A stretch of 64,000 nucleotides of DNA from Camelus bactrianus (GCF_048773025.1 NC_133544.1:8246001-8310000); one strand, 5' to 3'. Counted from the stretch's first letter, positions 10,232 through 22,471 are shown. The notes: generated by a model not told the origin, from the sequence alone. A program made the numbers and translations.

Positions 10232-11379
10232 GACAATGTGATTTTTTTTTTCTCAGAAGGTAATCCTTAAAAAAACAGCTTTCTGTTTTTAAAGAGGGCT
10301 AGGACATGTGTACACTTTTTGGGATACAAAAGGTTTGGTAATCAAATCCAGATTTTGGAACATCTAAAAGGAGCTAAGTGCCTTTTTGCCAGAAGATAAA
10401 TTTCTCTCGGAAGAACTTGATTATCCTTTGAGCAGCTGACAGCCAGCATTCATCAAAGTTGTTGCCTTCGGGCTTTTAAGAAAAAGGAGAGAATGGAATC
10501 AAAACAAAACCTAGCTGGTTGGAATGGAGGGTAAGAATACATTAGGATGTAAAGTTTTTCTGTTCTTAAGGATATATTTAAAGCTTTATAATTAAGGATG
10601 ATGGAAGAAGACATGCCTTCAACTTGTAATTTGCTCTCAAGTTACCTTTGTTGGTTGGTTGTTATCCAAACTCTCGCTTTAGAGAGAAGCTGAATTTAGT
10701 TAGTAGAAAAAGAAGCAAGGAATTTGACTAGGCGTGTCACATCAGATGGGGAAAATCAGTAAATATAAGAACAAGAAGGTGACAGAAATGAAAACACTGT
10801 TCAATTTTTCACCCACAAAACTGGCAGGGATTTAAACATATCCATTGTGAATGTAGCCAAGGGCAGCACGAAACGGGCACAGTCAAATATTGGTGTCGTG
10901 GTTGGTGTAGCGTGCCACCCAGATTTTCACGGCAGGACAGAAAGAAACACTTGTTTCCCCAGCTGCCAGGAGTGCTGCTGCTGATGGACAGCTCACAGCT
11001 CAGTTCCTCCCTGGGAACTGACTTCCTAGGGCATCTCACAGCCAGTGACTGGTCCCCTTGAGAACACACAAGCCTGAGCCCTTTGTCTTGATTCAGAAGA
11101 GCTGGAGGCACTCTCCCGTTCTAAAATTCCCTGTGTGGTCAGCTTTTTTGCAATCTCACTGTGGTCCAATTCTTCTCTCTGCCGGTCTTGCTTATCTCCC
11201 TCCCTCCCTGACATATGAGAGCCCTTCCCAATAAGCCAAATCTCCATCCTACGTCTTTCAGTCCGAGACAACAGCCACCAGGAAATGCACATGGTTCCCC
11301 TGGTCAAATCTATTAATACTTCCGCTTGTGAAGTCTTATTTTGGTTCTGCATTTATAAAGTATTTTCCACCATGAATCA
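10232..11379. other. No gene recognised
   Basis: Unassigned DNA. Two minus-strand open frames (10809-11111, 11026-11352) have no recognisable domains. The part near 10805-10930 may be a diverged repeat. A CTG-like stretch 'gctgctgctgatgg' lies near 10975. Confidence 0.4.
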
Positions 11380-11500
11380 AATTAGTGCGCATATTTTCTC
11401 CTAGTTCTTTTAGTAGTCTGTATTTCTATATGTCACTCTAATTCATTTGGGATTCATACCAGTGTAATGTGTAAAGTGGAGTCTAATTAAATCCTCCCCC
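11380..11500 (-). repeat. Possible L1 fragment, antisense
   Basis: 'taattcatttgggattcata' and 'gtaatgtgtaaagtggagtc' recall antisense L1 ORF2 text. Short and low certainty. Confidence 0.3.
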
Positions 11501-11897
11501 AATACAGTTGACCTTCTGCACTGTTTATGAAATAAACCACCTTCTTCTCCTTGAATTTTGAATGACTTCGTTTCACTAGTAAAAAGCCGAAACATCTTAA
11601 ACTGGGAGCTTTCTAACTTAGAGGCTGATTTAGGCAGAAACATTTAGATTCATATGTAGCCAGCAGAGGGCTCTGATACATAAGAAATGAGCCTGTGCTG
11701 ACTGTCTGAATTCCTCCAATAAATAATTTGCTTTATCTGAACAAAATGAACTCTGATGTAGAAAGAGCTAGACTCTCTTAGCTTGTGGCTGGGGCCCGGG
11801 GGAGAGGCCTCGTTCTGTTGTCAAGGGTATAAAGACCAGTGCCTAAGCAGTCTGGCGGAAAAGGAGATGGAACTCCACTTCTAAGCATCCCCACACA
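11501..11897. other. No gene recognised
   Basis: Unassigned DNA up to the left TSD of the next L1. The minus-strand frame at 11443-11643 shows no domain. Confidence 0.4.
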
Positions 11898-12765
11898 GAA
11901 TAGTCTGTCTTTTTTTTTTAAATTAAAGTACAGTTGGTTTACAATGTTGTATTAGTTTCAGATGCACAGCAAAGTGATTCAGTGATTTTCATATATATAT
12001 ATATTCTTTTTCAGATTCTTTCCCATTATAGGTTATTATAAGATATTGAATATAGTTCCTTCTGCTAGACAGTAGGACCTTGTTGTTTATCTCTTTTATG
12101 CATAGTAATGTGTATCTGTTCATCTCAAACTTCTTATTTATCCGCCCCCTACTTCCCCCTTTGGTAATGTTAAGTTTGTTTTCTACGTCTGTGAGTCTAA
12201 TTCTGTTTTGTAAATAATTAACATAGATTTATATCCTTTTTTTTTAGATTCCACATGTAAGTGATATCACATGATATTTGTCTTTCTCGTTCTGACTTCA
12301 CTTAGTAGGATAATCTCTAGGTCCATCCATGTTGCTGCAAATGATAATATATCATTCTTTTTATGGCTGAGTAATATTTCATTTTATATATATAATATAT
12401 CTATATATTTATATTATATATATATACCTACAGCATATCTTCTTTATCCATTCATCTGTCAATAGACATTTAGGTTGTTTCCATGTCTTGGCTATTGTAA
12501 ATAGTGCTGCTATGAACATTGGGTGCATGTATCTTTTCAAATTAGAGTTTTCATCTATTCCAGATATACGACCAGGGGTGGAATTGTTGGATCATATATA
12601 TGATAACTCTATTTTTTGTTTTTTAACTGTCCCCCATAGTGGCTGCACCAATTTACATTCCCACCAACAGTGTAGGAGAGTTCCCTTTTCTTCATACCTT
12701 ATCCATAATTTATTATTTGTAGACTTTTTGATGATGGCCACTCTTTCCAGTGAATAGTCTGTCTT
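11898..12765 (-). mobile_element. 5'-truncated artiodactyl L1 with perfect 14-bp TSD
   Basis: The element occupies 11912-12751, antisense: T run, then 'tagtttcagatgcacagcaa' and 'agtgattcagtgatt', 'ttccccctttggtaatgtta', 'ctaggtccatccatgttgct', 'ccaccaacagtgtaggagag'. The TSD 'gaatagtctgtctt' is at 11898-11911 and 12752-12765 with no mismatch. Two AT-dinucleotide tracts (about 11990-12003 and 12384-12430) have grown inside. The 3' end is of the 'aaagtgattcag' type, shared with other artiodactyls, unlike the camelid-type copies elsewhere in the window. Confidence 0.93.
12592..12745 (-). pseudogene. L1 ORF2 C-terminal remnant
   Basis: The minus-strand frame reads IIKKSTNNK, then [17 protein letters not shown] and KQKIELSY. 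This is the CCHC-proximal C-terminal region of L1 ORF2p. Compared with the usual sequence, the WRFLK-like segment after the PLW motif is missing and a stop follows SYI. The N-terminal part of this open frame (beyond 12751) is host sequence read by chance. Nonfunctional. Confidence 0.85.
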
Positions 12766-13238
12766 GAATAATGTGTCCTGTTGTTGGAAGGGCTCAGAAG
12801 ACAGAAGTTCCAGAAACATTTCTATTAGTCTTTCAGAGACCCGAAGTCCAACCATCAATGTCACTCCAGGGTGCCTTTATATCGCTACTGTACTGTACTG
12901 AGTTTATAAAATGCAAAACACTTAATGACATTCTTTGATGAAATTTTCTCAGCAATGACCCAGTAGCTCTCTTGTGCTGTGATTCGAGGCTTGGCAGAAG
13001 GACCTTACCTGCCCCCACCTCTCTCTCATCATAGGACCTGTGTTGACATCACCATGGATTTCTTCCACCGGCTCCCAAGGGTGCTTTATTCAGCTAAAAT
13101 GCTCTGCAGAAAGAGAAGGGGCACCACGAGCTGACAAGTCCTGGGCCTTGATGGTCAGCCTAGAGCCCAGAGCCAGCGATGACTTTTCTGCCATCACACT
13201 TCTGTAGATAAGTGTCCATGGCCATGGCCATGTGGGCA
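12766..13238. other. No gene recognised
   Basis: Unassigned, fairly GC-balanced DNA. Contains 'ccatggccatggccatg' near 13213, a short palindromic NcoI-like repeat. No coding signal. Confidence 0.4.
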
Positions 13239-13239
13239 G

Positions 13240-13348
13240 GAAGGAGAGTGGCGTCTGATCCCAGCTTTGCCACCAGCAGAGATGGGCTGTAACTGCCGAC
13301 AAGCTCCATCCCTCTCTGAGCTCATCTGTGAGTAAGCTCAGGAGCCCT
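13240..13348 (+). repeat. MIR SINE fragment
   Basis: 'ctgatcccagctttgccacc', then 'ctccatccctctctgagctc' and 'atctgtgagtaag' follow MIR order, diverged. Confidence 0.55.
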
Positions 13349-13549
13349 TGTTTTCTTAAAGGCCCTGAGCCTTGGGTTTATGAGATGATGATGTGATCAC
13401 CACCAGGAACACTGAAGCTCTACGGTGTGGCTGGCTCTTTGTTAGCTGGGCTGGGGGTGGATGGAGGTGATGTCCACAGGCTCCATCTCTCCTAAAGTAG
13501 GCAAGGCTCCCAGGACCACGTGCAGGGGGGTCATCTGAACAAAACAGCA

Positions 13550-13705
13550 GGAAGTTTGACAAATTTGTCAAACACACAGACTCCCGGGCCCCTGCTTAGC
13601 TCTGCTGAGCCAAAGCTGCTGGTGTGGACCCAGCAAGGTGTACGTAATTGAGCCCTGGGGGATTCTGATGCACAGCGACATGTGAGACCACTGCTCACAG
13701 GATCG
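13550..13705 (+). mobile_element. MER5-like hAT-Charlie DNA transposon remnant
   Basis: 'caaacacacagactcccggg', 'gctgctggtgtggaccc', 'gggggattctgatgcacagc' and 'gagaccactgctcaca' are recognisable against MER5A/B consensus text. A nonautonomous relic with no transposase. Confidence 0.5.
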
Positions 13706-14238
13706 AGTCCAGCCTCTTTCTAGCATGGCGTACAAGCCCTGGCCACTGACAAGTGTGCCCTTCCCTCAGCAATACGCACACACACAATGTACTATGACCT
13801 GGCCATCCCCTACCTGGAATTGGAGATGATTCCTACTACTATGATTTTGCTCACACCACTCAGACTGGTTCCTTCTCCTGAATGTTGTTTCCTACACCAC
13901 CCCCTCAACCCATCTCTTCTCCTGGGAACCCAGGATCAGCTGCTCATGCTTTGTCTTTAATTTGAGCTGACACTTCTCTGAAGCTTCTCTGGAATCATCT
14001 GTCCTCAGAATACATCCTCTCTCTCTTTCCTTAGGCCCCGTTTACCACATCCAGACTCTGGTCATCTCACCTGTGATACTTTGGTGCCCTTGTGTGTCCA
14101 CCTGCCCCCTCCCAGCCGGCACTCCACAAAGGCAGCACCCCTGTCTTATTTGTCACCATAACCCCAGGGTCTACCCAAGGGTTCCTGGCATCTACAAGGG
14201 ACTACTTAGGTATTCACTGGGTGAATGAATGAATAATC
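13706..14238 (+). repeat. L2 LINE 3' end, sense
   Basis: 'gttccttctcctgaatgttg', 'ggcactccacaaaggcagca', 'cctgtcttatttgtcaccat' and the tail 'cactgggtgaatgaatgaat' follow the L2 3'-terminal order, ending in the typical tetranucleotide-like tail. Confidence 0.75.
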
Positions 14239-14684
14239 TGTCTAAAGAGTTTCTGAGATGAGAGAACATAAGGTGTGGTCAGCTGAGTTCTGGGAGAATA
14301 GGCAGCACACTGGCCAGCTTTGATGACGGGGAGGATGATGGAGAGTCCCACAGAGCCCCTTGAGGATACTGGTGACAGAGAGCAGGTCAGGAACAGGGGC
14401 AGTGGGAAGCTGAAATGGGAAGGGGACACTGACCACCTGGGCCTTTATCTCACATTCAACTGAGATCAGCTTTGGATTTGGATTTGTGCAGCATTCAGGT
14501 TAGTCTTCTTGCCCTTTGTCACTCATGCCTTGTTGGTCCAAGACTTTTGATGGCAAACAGTGCCTGGTACACAGTAGACAGTGGGGTAAAACCGGCTGAG
14601 TGAGTAGGGAAATAGAGTAGTGCAGGGCTGCCTTTAACAGTGAAGGGTAAAAGCAGCAGGTGCAGAGCTCAACTGCAAATGGAA
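14239..14684. other. No gene recognised
   Basis: Unassigned DNA. Three short minus-strand frames (14214-14429, 14242-14436, 14500-14691) overlap each other and show no domain. Confidence 0.4.
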
Positions 14685-14890
14685 CCAACATAAACTTTGA
14701 ACTCTAACAAACCAGGGTTCAAATCCCAGCTCTGCTATTTGCTGTGCATCTAGGGCCAGTCACTTAACTTCTCTGAGCTTCAGATTTCTCCACAGAGTAG
14801 GGGACCTCAACCATTTCTGGGATGATTGGAATATGTTTATGAAGTGCCCAGCACAGAGTCAGTAAACAGCAAACAGTAGCTACTGGTGTG
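14685..14890 (+). repeat. MIR SINE
   Basis: 'cagggttcaaatcccagctc', 'tgctatttgctgtgcatcta', 'cagtcacttaacttctctga' and 'aagtgcccagcacagagt' in MIR order. Nearly full length. Confidence 0.8.
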
Positions 14891-15420
14891 TGAGGTTCCT
14901 GTGAAGAACCTCCTCTGTCTGTGTGTGGATGTCCGGGAGAAATGTCGGCGTCTCCACACATAAGGTGGCCATAGCTCAGTGTATATCCAGGCCCTGTTTC
15001 CATATTGGTTTTAGTAAGAGCCACTAAGGGGAAGGATTTCTTTATTGAAACATCCCCAAGTGCAGGATGACAGCCTTCCTGGCAGCCATTGCTCTGTCCC
15101 TGGTAACATCCCTGTGATTATTAAGGTTCCACGTGGATGCCTTCACCCTTGAATAATGGGATTTGCATAAGACCAAACCCCTGCTCCCTAGTCCCTGAGC
15201 TGAGACCACAAGAAATTTCAAAGATTTCATTGAATATCTAGAGGCAACAACAGGGGGCAAGTAGAGCAGGAATCTAGTCTGCCCACCACACTCGGGTGTC
15301 CGATCTTGGCAGAATCAGTGTCCTCCAGATCCTGTTTCATTCTGCAAGGAGTTCCAAAGAGAGCTCACTCAGAGTATCCTCTCTTTTCAGTTCTTAGGTT
15401 TCTTTAGCCAATTTTCTTTC
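14891..15420. other. No gene recognised
   Basis: Unassigned DNA between a MIR and the left TSD of an L1. Two minus-strand frames (14764-15024, 15042-15260) have no recognisable motif. Confidence 0.4.
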
Positions 15421-16576
15421 TAGGCCCCCTTACTTTTTTTTTTTTAAATTGAAGTAGAGTCAGTTTATAATGTGCTGATTTCTGGTGTACAGCGTAATGT
15501 TTCAGTCACACATAGACATACATATATTCGTTTTCATGTTCTTTTTCATTGGTGGTCACTACAAGGTATTGAATGTAGTTCCTTGTGCTATATGGAAGAA
15601 GCTTGCTGTTTATCTATTTTATATATAGTCGTTAGTATCTGCAAATCTCTAACTCCTAATTTAGCTTCTCTTATTTTGAATGTTGAACCAGCCTCACATA
15701 CCTGGGATAAATCTCACTTGCTTGTGGAGTATAATTCTTTTTATACATTATTAGATTCACTTTGCTAGTGTTTTGTTGAGGAATTTTGTATCTATATTCG
15801 TAAGAGATATTAGCCTGTAGTTTCCTTCCATTGGAAAGTCTTTGGCTTTGGTAATAGGGTAATGTTGGCCTCACAGACTGAGTTAGGAAATATTTTCTAA
15901 TTTCTTACTTAAATGTTTGGTAGAATTCCCCAGTGGACCCATCTGGATCTGGTGTTTTCTATTTCTGTAATATTTACCTGCCTGTTCAGTCTGTTTCTTC
16001 CTGTATGAGATCAGACTGTATATTTGAAGGAATTGGTCCATTTCATCTTGGTTTTCAAGTTTGTGGGCATAGAGTTACTCATGGTGTTCCTTTATCATCC
16101 TTTTAATGTCCATGGGATCTGTAGTGATGCCCACTCTTTCATTTCTGATACTAGTAATTTGTCTTATCTCTTGTTTCTTAGACTGGCTAGAAGCTTATCA
16201 GTTTTATTGGTCTTTTTAATAGAAGAAGAAACAGCTTTTGGCTTCCATGATTTTCTCAACTGATTTCCTGTTTTCAACTTCTCTGATTTCTGCTTAATTC
16301 TTATTATTGCTTTTCTTCAGCTTACTTTGGATTTAATTTGATATTCTTTTTTAGTTTCCTTAAGTGGAAACAGGGATTGCCAATTTTAGATCTATATTCT
16401 TTTCTAATATTCGTATCAAGTCTATAAAATTCCTTCTAAATGCTGCTTTTTGCTGCACTCCTTAAATTTGATAAACTGTTTTCATTTTCATTTAATTCAA
16501 AATATTCTAAAATCTCTCTGGAGATTTATCTTTTGACCTACGTGTTAGAAGTCTGCTGTTAGGCTTCCTTACTTTT
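15421..16576 (-). mobile_element. Internally deleted L1 with 17-bp TSD
   Basis: The element is 15438-16559, antisense. The left 240 bases are the camelid-type 3' UTR ('tttctggtgtacagcgtaat'). At about 15675 the sequence jumps to the reverse-transcriptase part of ORF2 ('gaatgttgaaccagcctcac') and continues upstream to 16559. Flanks 'taggcccccttactttt' (15421-15437) and 'taggcttccttactttt' (16560-16576) form a TSD with two mismatches. The C-terminal half of ORF2 is missing although the ends belong to one insertion. Confidence 0.88.
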
Positions 16577-17257
16577 AAGGACAAGACCCTGCTTCTGAGA
16601 GCAGGGAGGTGCAGGACGGGGTGGTTGGTTGCCCAGAGCTGAGGATCAGTGTAGCCCCAGCTTCCTGCTTCACATGGCCTCTCAATGTACCGGGAACCTT
16701 CAGGTCATAGGGGCTCCTCTTCCTAAAGCCAAAGTCACAGAAGCCAAGGCTAGTGAATAACTCACAGTGAGATATTCTAATGTAGGGGATACAAAAACCT
16801 TGAAGCATGGATCTTGGGCTCTGGGAACTCTCAGCTGAGAAGGGAAGGCAGTCCTTATGAGAGGCAGGTGTTCAGAAGGCTCTCTGGGTTCAAGATAGAG
16901 ACGGTCTCTTTGTCCTGGGAGCATAAGGAGAGCCCAATCTGAAAAAATGAACAGATGTCCATCAGATTAGTTTAAGTGATGGAGAGGCATGGAAGCATTC
17001 CATGTCAGGAAGGGCATTCCAAATAGAGGAAGTAGTGTGGCAAAAGTTTAGGAATGAGACAACCGCATTTCACAGGAAACCTCAAACCTGACTGTAACCC
17101 AATGTAGGAGTGGAGCGGGCAGTGAAAACTAGATTGTGTTTGTCTTTGAAAATAATATAACTTATAAACACACTTATACATTTATTTTTATATAAATGAA
17201 TAGTATCTATAATAAGCAAAAATACAAACAATGTAGACTTAAAAAATAAGGCTTACT
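16577..17257. other. No gene; possible L2 piece at 16975-17090
   Basis: 'aagggcattccaaatagagg' and 'gtgtggcaaaagtttaggaa' resemble L2 sense text. The rest is unassigned, becoming AT-rich near 17150-17250. Confidence 0.4.
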
Positions 17258-17655
17258 TCAGAAAGAGAAAGAAAAATACCATATGATCTCACCCATATGT
17301 GGAATCTAATAAATAAATAAATAAAAGGACACTATGAATTCATCTACAAAACAGAAACAGACTTACAGACATAGTAAACAATCTTATGGTTACTGGGGAA
17401 AGGGGGTGGGAAGGGATAAACTTGGGAATTTGAGATTTGCAAATGTTGGCCACTATATATGAAAATAGATTAAAAAAACAAGTTTCTTCTGTATAGCACA
17501 GGGAGCTATATTCAATATCTTGTAACAACTTCCAATGAAAAAGAATGTGAAAATGAATATATGTATGTATATTCATATACATGGGACATTGTGCTGTACA
17601 CCAGAAACTGACACACTGTAACTGACTGCACTTAAACAAAAACAAAATTTTTTTT
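17258..17655 (+). mobile_element. 5'-truncated camelid-type L1, sense
   Basis: 'accatatgatctcacccata' and 'tgtggaatctaa' begin the conserved end of L1. The 3' end 'gtgctgtacaccagaaactg' is the complement of the camelid-type end seen antisense elsewhere. An A-rich end lies near 17635-17650. Contains an (AATA)n run at 17312-17324. TSD not clear. Confidence 0.85.
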
Positions 17656-19075
17656 AGTTTTATTTTATTCTAGAATTTAGTCTGGGCCTCAGTTTCTCCA
17701 CCAATAAACTGAAAATCATTTGGGCGAGATTAGTAATTTAATTGTTCTAGCAGCTAAACTATTTTCACCTCTGCCTCCAGGGAACCTTAGGCAGCCCTCC
17801 ATAATATAGAAGAGATCAAAATGAATCAGTTGTTTGAAATAATTAGCGGATGGGACTTCCAGCCTACTTGTACCTCATCATGGCGTTGAGGTACCCGCAA
17901 CACCTTAGGATATTCCCATGGCCTATGCATGGTTTATCCCTAAGAGCATCTCTGCTGCTATAATTCCAAGTCCAATGGACTGCAAGTTGTGTACTTAATA
18001 ATAAAAATGGTCCAAAGTAGGTATCTTTAGGAACGTCTTTGGAGGACCTTCCATACATTTAACAAAAAGCCTAAAATATGAGGTTTTTTTTCCTCTGTAG
18101 GTAAAACATTCTGATCCCAAAGAGGTCCATGTTTGGGCTTTAGGGGACTTTCGGACATCCTGAAACTAAGGGTAGAGTTTTGGGTTGGTAGGCAGGTTAA
18201 GAACTACTGGGTAAGTTAGATCATTTTGCATTTTCAAATGACAAAGTTTACTTAAAGGAGAAAGAGTTAAGTCTTGTTTAAGTACCTGCCAGTTGATAGC
18301 TGGCTTTAGGGGGAAACTGCCTTTCACAAAGATGAATAGGGGTTTTCAACCCAGATAAAACAGGTGAGGAGCCTGGATCCTGACTTGGGCACTTTCTGGA
18401 GCTGAGCCTGGATCATTTCTCCATGATTTCCATACTCTTAAATATCAGAGGTGGGAAGGAGATATACCTTCAGGCTTTCATGCATAATGCTCTAAATCCT
18501 GTGATTCCTAACTTTGGGTAAAGAGATCCTTAGAATGGGGAACAGACGCTCTTCAAAGAGCTCTATGTCCCAGAAAAGTTCAGACACTCCTGGCTTAAGT
18601 GTGCTGGAACCAAGCTGCCACACTGCAGAAAGAAAAGCCCCCAAAAGACTGGTTCTGGGCAGGACTGGGGACCCAAGGAGTGGGCTGTTTCATAGACTGA
18701 CTGTCTTCAGAAAAGATGAGGATCACTTTCTGACAGCCCCTCACTCTTTCCTAGTGAGACGAACAGTGGGAGAGAAGTCTTCACATGGGAACCTGGGCCA
18801 CACCGTTTACTGGAGGGCTGGAGTCAGAAAGAGGAGGGAGGGTATCAGTGAGTCCTCCAGCCCCTTCCTCAAACCTTAGGAAAAAACAGCAGAAAAAAAT
18901 GAATCTAACCAATCCTGTAGACTGATTCAGAAGAGGTTCCAGAAGTCCAGGGACCAACAGCATGAGATTTTATAAGATTTTGGAAACTTCATAACTGTCT
19001 AAATGCATTACTTTTTTATCCAATGTCTGTTATTACTGATCAGTGACTCGAGGAAAAGCAGCACATAGTAGGAAT
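17656..19075. other. No gene recognised in 1.4 kb
   Basis: A short MIR-like piece ('gggcctcagtttctccacca') lies at about 17685-17745. The rest is unassigned. The 121-residue plus-strand frame at 18514-18879 is the longest here. It is rich in Ser, Lys and Arg, has no domain I recognise and no splice or promoter context. Confidence 0.4.
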
Positions 19076-19077
19076 AT

Positions 19078-19400
19078 TAGTCAGGACAGGCTAGGCTCTG
19101 CTGAAGAAACAAATAAACCGAGGAATCTCTATGACTTAGTGCAATAAATGTTTATTCCTTTCTTATGTGATGTTCAAGGTGCTCGGGGGCCCCTCCTGCA
19201 CCTTGTAGCTACGTCACTTGAAGCATATTCCCTCTACAAGAAAGACACATGTCACTTTACTCACAGACCATTGGCCAGAACTAGTTATATGGCCCCAGTC
19301 TAACTGTAAGGAAGGCTGGGAAGTGTGGGACACACACGAAATACTTGGTGAGCACTGTCTCTACCAAGTATGCTGTCTGGGCTCCAAATATCCCTTTGAT
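19078..19400 (-). mobile_element. MLT1-type LTR fossil, antisense (ERVL-MaLR)
   Basis: On the minus strand it shows 'gaataaacatttattgcact' then 'aagtcatagagattcctcgg', a diverged MLT1-like LTR 3' end. A body with 'gtgacatgtgtctttcttg' lies before it. Broken and old. Whether unassigned sequence to the right is its internal region cannot be told by eye. Confidence 0.45.
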
Positions 19401-20744
19401 CACTTCTCCCCTACACATAGCCCATTTAACCCCTCCTCCAAAATCTCTTCTAATTGTTACATCCAGTTTTAAAGCCAGGATCCCTGAAAATGTTCAACCA
19501 TCTTCCCATCAGGTCTACATGACTCCTCTTGGTCCAGGGATCTCTGAATTGAAAAAAACTTGTCACTTGCCAATCCCACATCCAGGATATAATGATGGAA
19601 CTGGGCTGATATGACCTCAATAAGCACTACCATTGGAAGAGAGGGAGGATGGGAGGTACACAGTAGTCTCGGTCCATCACGGGTCTGAAACCCCACTGGG
19701 CAGATCCTATCAAAGCCTCCACCCTAGTGACTCTGCTTTCTGAGAGATGCTCCCTTTTTCATTGTTCTCTGGTAGTCCTTGTTTCACCATCTAAGAGTTT
19801 CTTCTTTTCTTACGAACCTTCTTGTTATCAGGTCAACTGGTCATTGAGAAACAAGCCTTCTCTGTAGACTGCTTGGCTCTTTGGCTCACTTGGTGTTTTG
19901 GAAGTTTTGGCATGAGGATTGTTTTAAGACTTGAATAGTGAAAGGCTTGTTCAGCCTGGCTGTGTGAGTTCTTTGGTAATATGATCCTCAAAAATAGTAC
20001 ATTCCTGATGCATTTGCGTCCAGCTGGGTCCAGGCATCAGTAACTGCACCTAGAGCTTGTTTTGAAACACGTTTTCAACCTACATTATTTTTTGCTTCGT
20101 TGCTCCATGCTCCACCCAAGTTAATGGAGGCCCCACTGAGGTTGTCAGGAGCAGTAGGTTGTCAACCCACACCTGTACTCTGATCTTCGCTGTCTATTGA
20201 TCTTTCCTGGGAAGTTGGCTGGACTTTGTACCTTAAAGACTCTTTTGATCCCATCCCATCCTGTTTTGGATCTAGAAAGAGTTGGCTTTTTCAACCCTGC
20301 AAGGCCCCCAATTTCTGGACTCTCTATTTTCCCCTTTTTTGTCTGAACTCATCTCTTCTTATAATACCTTACCAAATCCAGTCAATAGCAACCAACACAC
20401 AACACTAATGGCATTTTTCCAGTCCTCGTTCTGGAGGTGCTGTTTCAGTGACCCCATGGTCTGCCTCCCAAGTAACTGCAAGCAACAGTTTGACCTTATG
20501 CTGTGATATTTTACAGTATCATGAATTGACGAATCTCCATCTTAAGTCCTAATTTTCCTCAATGCCTGCCACCCCACCACCAAGGAAGTGTCACACATTT
20601 TAGGTTTGTTGATCCAGCAGAATTCCACTTGCTGTACCAACTGCTGTGTAGTTAAGATAATCAGTCCCAGTCGTCACAGCAAACAAACCCTGAGATTGCT
20701 CAGCTTACATGACCATTATAAGCTCTTGGGCTGCAAAGACCACT
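19401..20744. other. No gene; possibly old repeat-derived
   Basis: No domain in any of several short frames (19218-19472, 19345-19614, 19469-19696, 20226-20506, 20588-20875). The texture suggests ancient interspersed repeat. I cannot name the family. Confidence 0.35.
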
Positions 20745-21070
20745 GTCTCAGGTTGGGTTCCCTGGAAACAAGCTTTGAGAAGGAGCTGTATGTGGAGCTT
20801 CAGCGGATAGTGTTTTGGGGAGATACACTTGTTAAGGGAATGAGGAAAGAAGGATGGGGCAGAGGGAGAAGCTGATTTGCGATGTGATTACCTGGAGGCC
20901 TCAGCCAGTCCTCTGGGGACCTCTGGAGCTGGGATGGCCCTTCAGCTCTCTTGGAGCAATAGAGTTGTGCCTTTGTATCCAGGCACCAGCCAATCACTGT
21001 CTACTGGCCATCCCCTTGGAGAGGACATCACCTTAGGTGTGGATTTACCACACTTGGAAGGCACTTCCCA
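20745..21070 (-). repeat. Ancient repeat, unresolved (LTR-like)
   Basis: 'ctcaggttgggttccctgga' and 'gggagatacacttgttaagg' recall the start of old mammalian repeats often annotated antisense to LTR-type families. No family assignment is possible by eye. Confidence 0.3.
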
Positions 21071-22470
21071 ATGAGGGAAGCCATCAGCATCCAGGGATGC
21101 ATATATCATCCCTGAAGAGCGGACCTGCAGGGTGTACCGTAATGTCCACCCAATGCTAAGGTCCTGCTGTTACAGGGGAGGCACCATCACTGACCCTAGC
21201 TGCCCACAGCACTGGAGCACACTGACTCCAGGGGACACCTGAAGTGAAGAGGATTTGGTACTATTGATCCCAGCTATCTGCACCTAGTCTCCCTCAAATA
21301 ATAACGGATTCTTCTCTTTTCCCTTCCGTTCTCAAGTGAGGGTCTCTGTTTTGCACAAACTAAAGAAGAACCATCTTAGAAGATTCTGGGAATTTTTGTT
21401 TTGTGCCTGTCCCCCCAGGAAGCAGTGGAGAAGCCAGGAGGCAGGGATGTTGCCAAGCTGAAATAGACCACTGACAGTGCAGAGGTGCTCCATAAATGGT
21501 CCAAGAAATAAAGATCCAACAATTGGGAAAACCCCTATGCCCAAGAATATTAATCCTAGAATCATTTACGGAAGGGGAAATCTGAGTAAACCCAAACATC
21601 TAATAACAGGGAATATTTGAGTAAGTGTGGACATGAAATCATGAAGCCAGGCTACAAGTTCCCTGGGTACCAAGATGGACCTGGCAGGGTGCCCACCTCT
21701 GAGACTCAGTGAGTGTGGATGGACCATCTAACCAGCCCTTGTGCCAGGGCACTTGAAGATATTAAAAACAATAACAGGCAGCAACTAAACACAAGTAATA
21801 GTTTTAAATAGACATGATATTTAGTGGAAAAGCAGAATTCAAAAACTTAAGCTGTAATTCAATAATTAAAATATGTATGCAGGTGAAACAAGGCAGACAG
21901 TGAGATGAAATGGAGAGCCACTCTAAGGGCTTGGGCACTGTCTCTGGAAGCTGAGAGGCTGGGAGAAGTAGAGAAAGAGTGAGGGGTGGCCTCTCAGAGG
22001 GAGGGGGACTAAGGGAGTGTCGGGGGCCCAAGGAGGTGAACTCAGACACAAGCGGTCAGCCTGTGAGGTGTGGGAGCCAACTCAAGGCCAGTCAGGTCAG
22101 CTTAGCTCAGGATAGAAGTTCAGTGGGTGCAGGTGACTATGCCTGCCTTCTTCATGAGGGTCCCAGCTGCTCATAAAGGCTGCTGTCTGCTTATTCTCTG
22201 AGCGTAAGTTTTCCTCAAAGACCTTCTGGGGAGTGGCAGACAGTCAGAGGCAGAATTGGACCATCCTTTGGTTCTTGGGGGAAATCTTGTGTAAATACTT
22301 TGGATAAATGAGGCTTAGGTCAGTTAAACCACTTGCTATCATGTGATAGAATTGGAATAAGAATTCAGATATGATCACATCAAGTTTACATCCTTTCACT
22401 GAACATCTTTGCCTCTGTCCAAACTGAGTACCATTAGAGTAGCATCCATGGGTCTGTACACATTTCATTA
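21071..22470. other. No gene recognised in 1.4 kb
   Basis: Unassigned DNA. Near 21440-21640 a few phrases ('aatattaatcctagaatcat') could be a very old L1 3' piece. Small frames on both strands lack domains. Confidence 0.4.
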
Positions 22471-22471
22471 A

